A stretch of 64,000 nucleotides of DNA from Streptomyces pseudovenezuelae (GTDB lineage: Bacteria > Actinomycetota > Actinomycetes > Streptomycetales > Streptomycetaceae), in the NCBI RefSeq assembly GCF_029892565.1, contig NZ_JARXVH010000002.1, forward strand, positions 343,501 through 407,500. The letters run 5' to 3'. The notes under the pieces were generated by a model that worked only from the letters and a program-made list of their open reading frames with translations, did not search any database and was not told the origin of the DNA. Position 1 is the first letter of the stretch, and each line of letters opens with the position of its first letter. This document shows positions 35,819-43,740 of this stretch, piece after piece. Both the position numbers and the translations under genes were made by a program.

Positions 35819-36456
35819 AGGCCGCCAGGACCCCGCGCCGCGCCGTCGCCGCCGCCGACCGCACCCGCCAGCCCACCGAGGTCCGCCGGCGCCTCATCGT
35901 CGAGGCCGCCGTCCCGCTGATCGCCGAACGCGGCTACGCCGCCGTGGGCGTTCGGGACGTGGCCGCCGCGGCCGGGGTGTCCGTCGGCACGGTCACCTAC
36001 CACTTCGGCAGCGTCCAGGAGATCCTCTCCGAGGCCATGGTGCTGCACATCGAGCGGTACTACGCCGAGCTGAGCGAGACCGCGGAGCAGGCGGACACGG
36101 GCGCCGAGGCGCTGCGGCTGCTGGTCGACGCGCTGTTCACGGAGGACACCGACCGGCACTGGCGGATGTGGTTCGACTACTGGAACGCAGGCGACCAGGC
36201 CACGGACGAGACCTTCACCCGCGGCCAGGCCCAGCGCTACGAGGCCTGGCACCAGCAGATCCGGGCCCTGGCCCAACGGGGCGTCGCCGACGGGGAGTTC
36301 ACCGGCGACGACCTCGACGGCTTCACCGTCCGTTTCGCCGCCCTCGCCGACGGCCTCGCCCTGCAACGCCTGCGCCAGGCACCCCCGTTGAGCACGCAGG
36401 ACGCCCGACGCCACCTCAACCGCTTCATCGACACCGAACTCGCCCGCACGACCTGA
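35815..36456 (+). CDS. TetR-family regulator
   Basis: The 213-residue protein has an N-terminal TetR helix-turn-helix (about 22-70): EAAVPLIAERGYAAVGVRDVAAAAGVSVGTVTYHFGSVQEIL, then an all-helical C-terminal effector domain with a Trp/Tyr-rich stretch (HWRMWFDYWNAGDQ). ATG 35815 overlaps the hydrolase stop. As the last gene of the importer operon it probably regulates that operon, with the palindrome at 28563 as the first site to test. The ligand would be the imported peptide or product. Confidence 0.88.
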   Translation: MKAARTPRRAVAAADRTRQPTEVRRRLIVEAAVPLIAERGYAAVGVRDVAAAAGVSVGTVTYHFGSVQEILSEAMVLHIERYYAELSETAEQADTGAEALRLLVDALFTEDTDRHWRMWFDYWNAGDQATDETFTRGQAQRYEAWHQQIRALAQRGVADGEFTGDDLDGFTVRFAALADGLALQRLRQAPPLSTQDARRHLNRFIDTELARTT

Positions 36457-36484
36457 CCCCCAACTCCCCACCACGGAGCCGCTC

Positions 36485-37162
36485 GTGAACGTCGTCATCT
36501 TCGGTGCGTCCGGCATGGTCGGCCACGGAGTGCTGCACGCCTGCCTGGAGGACGCGGCGATCACCCGAGTCGTCGTGGTGGTGCGCAGCCCGCTCGGCGT
36601 CACCCACCCCAAGCTGCAGGAGATCGTCCACGACGACTTCACCGACCTGACCGCCCTCGCCGATCAACTGACGGGCCTGGACGCCTGTTTCTACTGCCTG
36701 GGCGTCTCCAGCGCCGGTCGCAACGAGGCCGAGTACACGCGCATCACGTACGACTACACGCTGGCCGCCGCCCACGTGGTCGTCGAAAGCAGCCCCGGGA
36801 TCACCTTCGCCTATGTCTCAGGCGAGGGCACCGACAGCACCGAGAGCGGTCGCACGATGTGGGCCCGCGTGAAGGGGCGGACGGAGAACGCCCTGTTGGC
36901 CCTGCCGGTGAACGCCTACATGTTCCGGCCCGGCTACATCCGGCCCCGCAGGGGAGCGGTCTCCAAGACGTCTGCCTACCGCGTGATCTACGGCCTGACC
37001 TCGTGGCTGTACCCCGTCCTGCACCGCATCGCGCCGGGTCACACCACGACCACCGAGGCGCTGGGCCGCGCCATGATCGCGGTGGCGGTCGACCCGGGCG
37101 CGGAGGAGCGGCACATCCTCGACAGCCGGGACATCAACCGCCTGGGCGCCACGTCAGGTTGA
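36485..37162 (+). CDS. NAD(P)-binding Rossmann oxidoreductase
   Basis: The 225-residue protein opens with VVIFGASGMVGHGV, an atypical extended-SDR cofactor loop, and continues with ACFYCLGVSSAGRNEAEYTRITYDYTLAAAH and YVSGEGTDSTESGRTMWARVKGRTENAL; the Lys of VKGRTEN takes the place of the YxxxK lysine. FRPGYIRP follows. It resembles NAD-dependent epimerase-like proteins of the YbjT/HTATIP2 group, mostly uncharacterised. GTG 36485 has GGAG six bases upstream. It lies 28 bp after TetR on the same strand, perhaps in the same transcript, and overlaps the convergent FUSC gene by 9 bp. Confidence 0.8.
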   Translation: MNVVIFGASGMVGHGVLHACLEDAAITRVVVVVRSPLGVTHPKLQEIVHDDFTDLTALADQLTGLDACFYCLGVSSAGRNEAEYTRITYDYTLAAAHVVVESSPGITFAYVSGEGTDSTESGRTMWARVKGRTENALLALPVNAYMFRPGYIRPRRGAVSKTSAYRVIYGLTSWLYPVLHRIAPGHTTTTEALGRAMIAVAVDPGAEERHILDSRDINRLGATSG

Positions 37163-39436
37163 TGCCTCGGGCTGCGCCGCCGCGGCGAGTGAGGGCTGGA
37201 GGCGGCGGGCGACGTCGAGGTGGTCGGCGGTCCAGATGATGCGGACGGCCGTGTCCGTCGCCCGGCCGTTCTCGTCCCGCAGGTCATGCCGCAAGGAAGC
37301 CACCAGGCGGGCCTCGGCGGCGGTGTCCGGCGGCATCGGATCCGGCACCGGGGCGCCGTCGTCCAGGCCGGCGGCCAGGTTCCGGTACCAGCCGGACACG
37401 CCGTCGGCGGTGCCGAGCAGGACGAGGCGGGCGTCCACCCGGTCCGTGCCGTCGGGCTGTTCGTCGGAGCGCTGCCACAGACCCAGTACGGCGTCGGCGG
37501 CGAGGCGCAGTCCGACGACGCCCGTGACCAGGGTGGTCATGTCGGCCAGGGGCACGGGCTTGGCGCCGCGCTCGGCGAGGTAGCTGCGGAACGCGTCGTC
37601 CAGCCGACGTGCCGCGGCGGCCGCCTGCCGGTTCTCCTCGTCGGGCGGGGCGACGGGCGGGAGACCGCCGGCGCAGCGCCCGACCGCGTAGCGCACCGCT
37701 CCGGCCAGATAGCGCGCGCTGTCCGTGTACGCCGCCGCCAGCGCCCGGTCCACGGCGGCCGTGGCACCGCGCGGCCAGAAGAACAGGCCCACGAGCACGC
37801 TTACCCCGCAGCCCAGGGCGATGTCCTCGATCCGGAACAGCACGATGTGCCAGTCGGGATGCCGGCCGATGTTGAACAGGATGACGAGGGTGACGGTGAA
37901 GGCCGCCTGACCGGCGGCGAAGGAGATGGCCGCGGGCGCGATGCCCGCCACGAGCACGGCGACGGGGAGCAGGAACCACAGCACGGTGTCGTGCTCGCCG
38001 ATGAGCTGCAGCAGCCCGGCCCCGATGACCGACCCGGCGAGGGTGCCGGCCAGGGCGCGGACGGCGTTCTGCCCGGTGTTGAGGGCGTTGGAGCGCAGCA
38101 CCGACAGGGTCCCCAGCAGCACCCAGAAGGAGTGCTGGACGCTCGTCAGGTCGGCGAGGGCGACCGCGATGCCGAGGCCGAGCGCGCCCCGGAGGCTGTT
38201 GTGCAGCCAGACCGACTCGGTCTGGAGATGGGCGGCGGCCCGCTCCCGCGCCGAGGCCAGCGGCTGGGTCACGGAACCGGGCTCGTGGCCGAGGAGCCGC
38301 TCGGGCCAGCTGCGGTGCTCGGCCGCCGCGGCGAGGTCCACGTTGTCCGCGATCTGGAGGGTGGCGAACCCCAGTTCCTGGGCGCGGAAGGACAGGTCCA
38401 GGGCGCCGATGAAGGCGCGGATCTCCGTCTCCGTACCGGGGCCTGGCCGGTGCACGGGCAGCCTGGTGGTGGCGCCGTGCTCCATGCCGTCGATGACGGC
38501 GCGCAGCTCGGCGGAGGCGGCGTGCAGTGCGTCGGGTGCGGTGCGCGGGGTGTCGAGGAGATCGGCGGCCCGTTCCAGGACCGTGGCGGCGGCCCGTCGT
38601 ACGGCATGGGCGTCCCGGTCGCAGTCGCCCGCCGCGGTGTCGTCGGGCGGGGGCGCACTGTCGGCCACGATGGTGCTGAGCCAGGTCAGCTCGTCGACCA
38701 GCCGGACGACGGCGCGCGAGCCGGTGGACAGCCCGGTCGGCCGGTAGGGGGTGGCGTCGAAGGCGGTGCGCAGGTCGGCCGCCGCGGCGGCGGCATCGTC
38801 CGCGGTGACCCGGCACTGCTTGGCGCTCGGCGCGTCGGGCTCCCCGGCGAGGCGGGACGCGTCGGCCCGCAGCTGGGCCGCGGCGGCGCGACAGACGCGG
38901 GCGGCCGGTGCGCTGAGCGGGTCCGCGGCGGGCCGGGGCCACAGCAGGGAGATCGCGAGCATGGCCGCCGCTGCCGCGAGAGCCGCCCCGGCGAGCCGGT
39001 CTGGCAGCTCGGAGAGCGGTGCGGGCGAGGCCACCGGCAGGACGAAGGCCAGCAGCAGCGCCGTCGACGCGCCCGCCAGGACCGAGCTGACCACGCCCGA
39101 GAACAGCACCAGAAAGCCGACCACGACCGTGACGACGACCGCGAGCCAGGTCTGCCGGGCCACCAGCGTGCCCACGCAGATCAGCGTCGCCCAGGCCACC
39201 GCCAGACCCAGATGCGCCCGCAGCCGCTGCGACATCGGCCCGGTGAACTCCACGAGCAGCAGCATGGAGAAGGAGCCGAACGCCGCGAAGGTGGCGATCG
39301 TCGGCGAGTCCAGCACCTGACTGCACAGCGCGAACAGGCCCGGCATGACCAGCGCGGTGCGCCCGGCCCGGCGGGTCGCCGCCAGCCCCGGATCGTGGTC
39401 CCGCAACCAGGTGAGGACACGGCCAGGTACGCGCAT
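37154..39436 (-). CDS. FUSC-family integral membrane protein (aromatic acid exporter-like)
   Basis: The 760-residue protein has two blocks of about six helices (residues about 25-190 and 410-540), each followed by a long cytoplasmic helical part. The second block contains SVQHSFWVLLGTLSVLRSNALNTGQNAVRALAGTLAGSVIGA, the FUSC hallmark seen in fusaric acid and p-hydroxybenzoate exporters. Substrate is unknown. ATG 39436 is preceded by AGGAGG at 11 bases, slightly long; a GTG six codons upstream would abut the site. A long forward-strand frame covering the gene is shadow. Confidence 0.85.
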   Translation of the reverse strand: MRVPGRVLTWLRDHDPGLAATRRAGRTALVMPGLFALCSQVLDSPTIATFAAFGSFSMLLLVEFTGPMSQRLRAHLGLAVAWATLICVGTLVARQTWLAVVVTVVVGFLVLFSGVVSSVLAGASTALLLAFVLPVASPAPLSELPDRLAGAALAAAAAMLAISLLWPRPAADPLSAPAARVCRAAAAQLRADASRLAGEPDAPSAKQCRVTADDAAAAAADLRTAFDATPYRPTGLSTGSRAVVRLVDELTWLSTIVADSAPPPDDTAAGDCDRDAHAVRRAAATVLERAADLLDTPRTAPDALHAASAELRAVIDGMEHGATTRLPVHRPGPGTETEIRAFIGALDLSFRAQELGFATLQIADNVDLAAAAEHRSWPERLLGHEPGSVTQPLASARERAAAHLQTESVWLHNSLRGALGLGIAVALADLTSVQHSFWVLLGTLSVLRSNALNTGQNAVRALAGTLAGSVIGAGLLQLIGEHDTVLWFLLPVAVLVAGIAPAAISFAAGQAAFTVTLVILFNIGRHPDWHIVLFRIEDIALGCGVSVLVGLFFWPRGATAAVDRALAAAYTDSARYLAGAVRYAVGRCAGGLPPVAPPDEENRQAAAAARRLDDAFRSYLAERGAKPVPLADMTTLVTGVVGLRLAADAVLGLWQRSDEQPDGTDRVDARLVLLGTADGVSGWYRNLAAGLDDGAPVPDPMPPDTAAEARLVASLRHDLRDENGRATDTAVRIIWTADHLDVARRLQPSLAAAAQPEAST

Positions 39437-39684
39437 ACGCCCGGACACCTCCTGTCGGCAGATCACTCGCCTAACGAGTATGTGCGCAGCGATGAATTCA
39501 TGAGTCCCGGAGCGTCTCAACCGTCGCATCGTCTCCGCTACGGGGTGCGGTACTCGTGAGCGAGCCGCCGCCTGGGTACCCGGTCCGGATGTGATCACGG
39601 CCACGGATCGTTCGTCCGAGTTTGCGAGAGCTACGGGCGAGCAGCCGAACTCGTGGACAGCCGTGCCGGGAGAAGGGACACCTC

Positions 39685-41193
39685 ATGGCGGTCAGCGAGT
39701 CCGATCTCCTCGAAGTCGACGGCGACCCCGGGGCGGTCAAGCGTCACCGGACCCTGTTCAGGGCGGTCAGGCGGCGCAGGAGCCCGCCGCTGCGGCGGAC
39801 CGACATCACCGTCACCGACGAGGCGGCCGTCAGGAGAGCGGTCAAGGCGGCCTCGCTCGGCAATGCCATGGAGTGGTTCGACTTCGGGATCTACAGCTAT
39901 CTCGCGGTCACCATCGGCCATGTCTTCTTCCCGTCCGGGAACGGCACCGTCCAGCTCCTTGCGTCCTTCGCGACCTTCGCGGTGTCCTTCCTGGTCCGCC
40001 CGATCGGAGGCATGGTCTTCGGACCGATGGGCGACCGCGTCGGCCGCAAGAAGGTCCTCGCCCTCACGATGATCATGATGTCGATCGGTACCTTCGCCAT
40101 CGGCCTGATCCCGTCCTACGCGGCCATCGGCTTCTGGGCCCCGGTCCTGCTGATCCTCTTCCGGCTCGTGCAGGGCTTCTCGACGGGCGGTGAGTACGGC
40201 GGCGCCTCCACCTTCATCGCCGAGTACGCGCCCGACGCGCGCCGCGGCTACTACGGCAGCTTCCTCGAACTGGGCACCCTCGCCGGATACGTCGGCGCCG
40301 CCGGCCTGGTGACGGCTCTGACCACCGCCCTGGACAGTGGCGGCATGGAGGCCTGGGGCTGGCGGGTGCCGTTCCTGGTGGCCGGACCCATCGGGCTGAT
40401 CGGCCTCTACCTCCGGCTCAAGCTGGACGAGACGCCCGCCTTCCAGCGGCTGGAGGACGAGTCCAAGCACCGCGCCACCGACGCCGCGTCCGCGGTCGAG
40501 ACGACCGCCGCGGGAGACGTCTCCAGGATCTTCCGCGACTACTGGCCGACCCTGATCCTGTGCATCTGTCTGGTCGGCGCGTACAACATCGCCGACTACA
40601 TGCTCCTGTCGTACATGCCGACCTACCTCTCGGACGAGATGGGCTCCTCCGAGACACACGGCCTGCTGATCCTGATCGGCACCATGGTGGTGCTGATGCT
40701 GGTCGTCAACCAGGTGGGCAGGCTCTGCGACCGGCTGGGCCGCAAGCCGCTGCTGATGGCCGGGATGCTCGGCTTCCTCGTCCTGTCGCTGCCCGCGTTC
40801 CTGCTGGTCAGGCAGGGCAGCCTGGTCGCCGTGACGGTCGCGATGCTGATGCTGGGCCTGTCGCTCGTGTGCCTGCTCGGCACCATGTCCGCGACCCTGC
40901 CCGCGCTGTTCCCGACCCCGGTCCGCTACGGCTCCCTCTCCATCGGCTACAACCTCTCCGCGTCCCTCTTCGGCGGCACCACCCCGTTCGTCATCACGGC
41001 GCTGATCTCCCTCACCGGCGACAAGCTGATGCCCGCCTACTACGCCATGGCCGCCGCCCTGGTCGGAGTGATCGCCGTGGCCTGCATGCGGGAGACGGCA
41101 CGCCGTCCGCTCGCGGGCTCGCCGCCCTCCGTGGCGACACCCGAGGAGGCCGCCCGGATGGTGGAGAGCCGGGCACCGGCGCCGAAGTTCTGA
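39685..41193 (+). CDS. MFS transporter, metabolite:H+ symporter (ProP-like)
   Basis: The 502-residue protein has a long basic N-terminal tail (about 50 residues, KRHRTLFRAVRRRR) then 12 helices. The MHS signature GNAMEWFDFGIYSYLAVTIG opens helix 1, the loop 2-3 motif is GPMGDRVGRKKVL, and the loop 8-9 repeat is GRLCDRLGRKPLL. FRLVQGFSTGGEYGG is conserved in proline/betaine (ProP), shikimate and citrate carriers of this group. ATG 39685 has AGAAGGGA about seven bases upstream. Substrate may be a compatible solute or organic acid; no long osmosensing coiled coil of E. coli ProP type is present at the C-terminus. Confidence 0.9.
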   Translation: MAVSESDLLEVDGDPGAVKRHRTLFRAVRRRRSPPLRRTDITVTDEAAVRRAVKAASLGNAMEWFDFGIYSYLAVTIGHVFFPSGNGTVQLLASFATFAVSFLVRPIGGMVFGPMGDRVGRKKVLALTMIMMSIGTFAIGLIPSYAAIGFWAPVLLILFRLVQGFSTGGEYGGASTFIAEYAPDARRGYYGSFLELGTLAGYVGAAGLVTALTTALDSGGMEAWGWRVPFLVAGPIGLIGLYLRLKLDETPAFQRLEDESKHRATDAASAVETTAAGDVSRIFRDYWPTLILCICLVGAYNIADYMLLSYMPTYLSDEMGSSETHGLLILIGTMVVLMLVVNQVGRLCDRLGRKPLLMAGMLGFLVLSLPAFLLVRQGSLVAVTVAMLMLGLSLVCLLGTMSATLPALFPTPVRYGSLSIGYNLSASLFGGTTPFVITALISLTGDKLMPAYYAMAAALVGVIAVACMRETARRPLAGSPPSVATPEEAARMVESRAPAPKF

Positions 41194-41275
41194 CGCCCGG
41201 TCAATGAACCCGTTTCCCGCCCCGCCGGGCCATGCTTGCCTGACGGACCGGTGACGGACGGACGCAGGAGGAGCA

Positions 41276-42751
41276 GTGCCGACGCAGGCGGACGACACCC
41301 CCGACCCCCGGCGCTGGAAAGCGCTGTGGGTCACCCTGGTGGCCGGGTTCATGAGCCTCCTGGACGTGACGATCGTCGCGGTCGCGCTGCCCTCCATGCA
41401 GCGGGACCTGCACACCACGGCACCGGCCATCCAGTGGGTGGTGTCCGGCTACGCCCTCGCCTTCGCCCTGGTCCTGGTGACCGCCGGACGGATCGGCGAC
41501 GCGATCGGCAGACGCCGTATCTTCCTGCTGGCGCTCGCCGCCTTCGTCCTGTGCAGCGCCGCCGCGGGCGCGGCACCCAGCATCACGCTTCTCATCGTGG
41601 CGCGGATCGCCCAGGGGGTGGCCGCCGGCTGCCTCGCCCCGCAGAACTCCGCCCTGATCCAGCAGATGTTCCGCGGCGCCGAACGCGGGCGCGCCTTCGG
41701 CATGTTCGGCGCGACCGTGGGCATCTCCAGCGCGGTGGGACCGGTCGTCGGCGGCCTCATCCTCACCCTGGCCGACGGCCCCGACGGCTGGCGCTGGATC
41801 TTCTACGTCAATGTGCCGGTCGGCGTGCTCGCTCTGGTGCTCGGCATGCGGCTGATCCCCGTCACCGCCCCCGGCCGCCGCGAACGCCTCGACCTCGTCG
41901 GCGTCGCGCTCCTCGGCTGCGGAGTCCTGGCGCTGATGCTGCCCCTGGTGCTGGCCGAGTCGGGTGGCGTACGACGGCTGTGGTGGCTGTTCGTCGTGGG
42001 CGCGGTCTGCCTGGCGGGGTTCGTTCAATGGGAGCGTCGGGTGGTGGCCCGGGAGGGTCAACCGCTGCTGGATCCGCGGCTGGTGACCGCCACCCGCGGC
42101 TACGCCGTCGGCGCCGCTATCGCCACCCTGTACTTCGTGGGCTTCAGCGGTGTGTGGCTGGTGTTCGCCCTGTTCTTCCAGGACGGGCTCGGCTACTCAC
42201 CGCTGCGCTCCGGGCTCACGGTCACGCCGTTCGCCATCGGCTCCGCCGCGGCCGCCGCGCTCGCGGGCCGGTCGGTGGACCGGTTCGGCAGGCTGCTGAC
42301 GGTCTGCGGACTGGCCGGCGTCGCACTCGGCCTTGGCGCGACCGCGCTGATCCTGCGGCTCGCCCCCGCCGACAGCGCGGGCTGGCTCGCCGCCCCCGCG
42401 CTCTTCATCGGCGGCCTCGGCAGCGGCTGCGTCATCTCTCCCAACGTCACCATGACCCTGCGGGACGTCCCGGTCCGGATGGCCGGAGCGGCCGGCGGAG
42501 CCCTCCAGACCGGCCAGCGCCTGGGCGGAGCCATCGGCACAGCCGCCCTGCCCGGTCTCTTCTACGTCGTCCTCGGCACCGGCCACCGCGACTACCCCTC
42601 CGCCGTGGCGACCGCCGTCGGCTTGGGCGTCCTGCCCGTCCTGTGCGCGCTGGCCCTCTCGATCGACGACTGGCGCCGCGACCGCCGAGCCGCCAAGCGC
42701 CCCTGCCCGCCCGAGGTCTCGCACAGCCACCTGCACGCCGGCCAGGGCTGA
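41276..42751 (+). CDS. MFS drug-efflux transporter, DHA2 (14-helix) family
   Basis: The 491-residue protein starts with LWVTLVAGFMSLLDVTIVAVALPSM, the DHA2 helix-1 motif with intramembrane Asp. GRIGDAIGRRRIF is the loop 2-3 motif, AVGPVVGGLI matches motif C found in exporters, and QWVVSGYALAFAL follows helix 1. Around 14 helices are expected. GTG 41276 has GGAGGAG just before it. No TetR or MarR regulator adjoins it. The substrate cannot be predicted; relatives export dyes, biocides or antibiotics. Confidence 0.9.
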   Translation: MPTQADDTPDPRRWKALWVTLVAGFMSLLDVTIVAVALPSMQRDLHTTAPAIQWVVSGYALAFALVLVTAGRIGDAIGRRRIFLLALAAFVLCSAAAGAAPSITLLIVARIAQGVAAGCLAPQNSALIQQMFRGAERGRAFGMFGATVGISSAVGPVVGGLILTLADGPDGWRWIFYVNVPVGVLALVLGMRLIPVTAPGRRERLDLVGVALLGCGVLALMLPLVLAESGGVRRLWWLFVVGAVCLAGFVQWERRVVAREGQPLLDPRLVTATRGYAVGAAIATLYFVGFSGVWLVFALFFQDGLGYSPLRSGLTVTPFAIGSAAAAALAGRSVDRFGRLLTVCGLAGVALGLGATALILRLAPADSAGWLAAPALFIGGLGSGCVISPNVTMTLRDVPVRMAGAAGGALQTGQRLGGAIGTAALPGLFYVVLGTGHRDYPSAVATAVGLGVLPVLCALALSIDDWRRDRRAAKRPCPPEVSHSHLHAGQG

Positions 42752-42797
42752 GCGGGCCGACGGCCCGGTAGGTGTCGCGCAGGAGCGGGCGGTTGAG

Positions 42798-43628
42798 TCA
42801 CCGGGAGGCGTACGGTCCCGAGTGCCGGCCCGGCTGCTGCGGCGCGAACATGTCGTCCGCGTCGGACTCCGCCGGCTCCACCCGGTCCGGATCCGTGCCC
42901 GCGACCATCATGTCCGGGTCGAACATCACGATCACCGCGGCGACCAGCAGCACGGCGAGCGGCCCGGCCAGCATCAGCAGCAGGAACGCGAGCAGGCTGG
43001 TGGAGGACTGCCCGGTGCCGGCCGTGCCGTCGAGCGTCACGGAGACCGCGGCCATGCCGGTGTAGTGCATGCCGGTGACGGCAACTCCCATGACCAGGCT
43101 CGCGCCGAGGCTGGACCACAGCCGTTGGATGGAGACCGCCGCCCACAGCGCCGCCGTCGCGGCGACGACGGCGATGACGACGGACAGCGCCACAGCCGTC
43201 GTGTCGTAGTGGACGGTGCCGTTGGTGTGGACGGCTGCCATGCCGAGGTAGTGCATGGCAGCCACGCCGAGTCCGGTGATGGTTCCGGCCACGCCCAGAT
43301 TCAGTGGGGAATCGCCCCGGTAGCCGACGAGAAAGACGCCGACGGCGACCACGGCGATCGCGACGATCAGGCTGAGGAGGGTCAGTCCGGCGTCGTAGTC
43401 GACCAGGGAGCCGTCGATGCTGAAGCCGATCATGGCGATGAAGTGCATGGTCCAGATGCCGCAGCCGATGGACACGGCGCCCAGCGCCAGCCAGCCGGCT
43501 CTTCGGTGGGGGCGCCGCAACGAGCGCGTTGTGCACCGGAGTCCCAGCGCTGCTCCGAGGCAGGCCATGAGGTAGGCCGCGACCAGAGTCACGGCACCGT
43601 AGTGGAAGTTGGAGACGGTGGCGGTCAC
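42798..43628 (-). CDS. MHYT-domain membrane sensor
   Basis: The 276-residue protein has seven helices and three MHYT motifs: WTMHFIAMIGF, GVAAMHYLGMAAV and GVAVTGMHYTGMAAV, each placing Met/His/Tyr at a membrane face, proposed to bind copper and sense O2, CO or NO. No GGDEF, EAL or kinase output follows; the acidic C-terminus (DPDRVEPAESDADDMFAPQQ) is short. GTG 43628 follows GAGGGG. An inverted repeat lies in its promoter. The neighbouring PQQ kinase is on the same strand upstream (112 bp) but no functional link is proven. Confidence 0.88.
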   Translation of the reverse strand: MTATVSNFHYGAVTLVAAYLMACLGAALGLRCTTRSLRRPHRRAGWLALGAVSIGCGIWTMHFIAMIGFSIDGSLVDYDAGLTLLSLIVAIAVVAVGVFLVGYRGDSPLNLGVAGTITGLGVAAMHYLGMAAVHTNGTVHYDTTAVALSVVIAVVAATAALWAAVSIQRLWSSLGASLVMGVAVTGMHYTGMAAVSVTLDGTAGTGQSSTSLLAFLLLMLAGPLAVLLVAAVIVMFDPDMMVAGTDPDRVEPAESDADDMFAPQQPGRHSGPYASR

Positions 43629-43653
43629 TAAGGGGCCCCTCTCGAGGTGGCAC

Positions 43654-43669
43654 GAGTCAATCGTGACTC
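43654..43669. promoter_or_regulatory. Inverted repeat upstream of the MHYT gene
   Basis: GAGTCA-ATCG-TGACTC is a perfect 6-bp inverted repeat with a 4-base spacer, 26 bp upstream of the MHYT start. Immediately downstream a 10-bp palindrome AGGGGCCCCT (43631-43640) includes the Shine-Dalgarno. Operator function is inferred. Confidence 0.4.
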
Positions 43670-43740
43670 AAACACAACTCCTTCACTTTTTCGCCACATT
43701 GAGATGTCTGTTGGCTGAATCGATACTTCTCCGCGTCCGT

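Noticed and set aside
37220..39559. Long forward-strand frame (779 codons) across the FUSC gene
   Set aside because: Antisense shadow: no domain, biased Gly/Gln/Arg composition, while the reverse frame encodes a convincing membrane protein.
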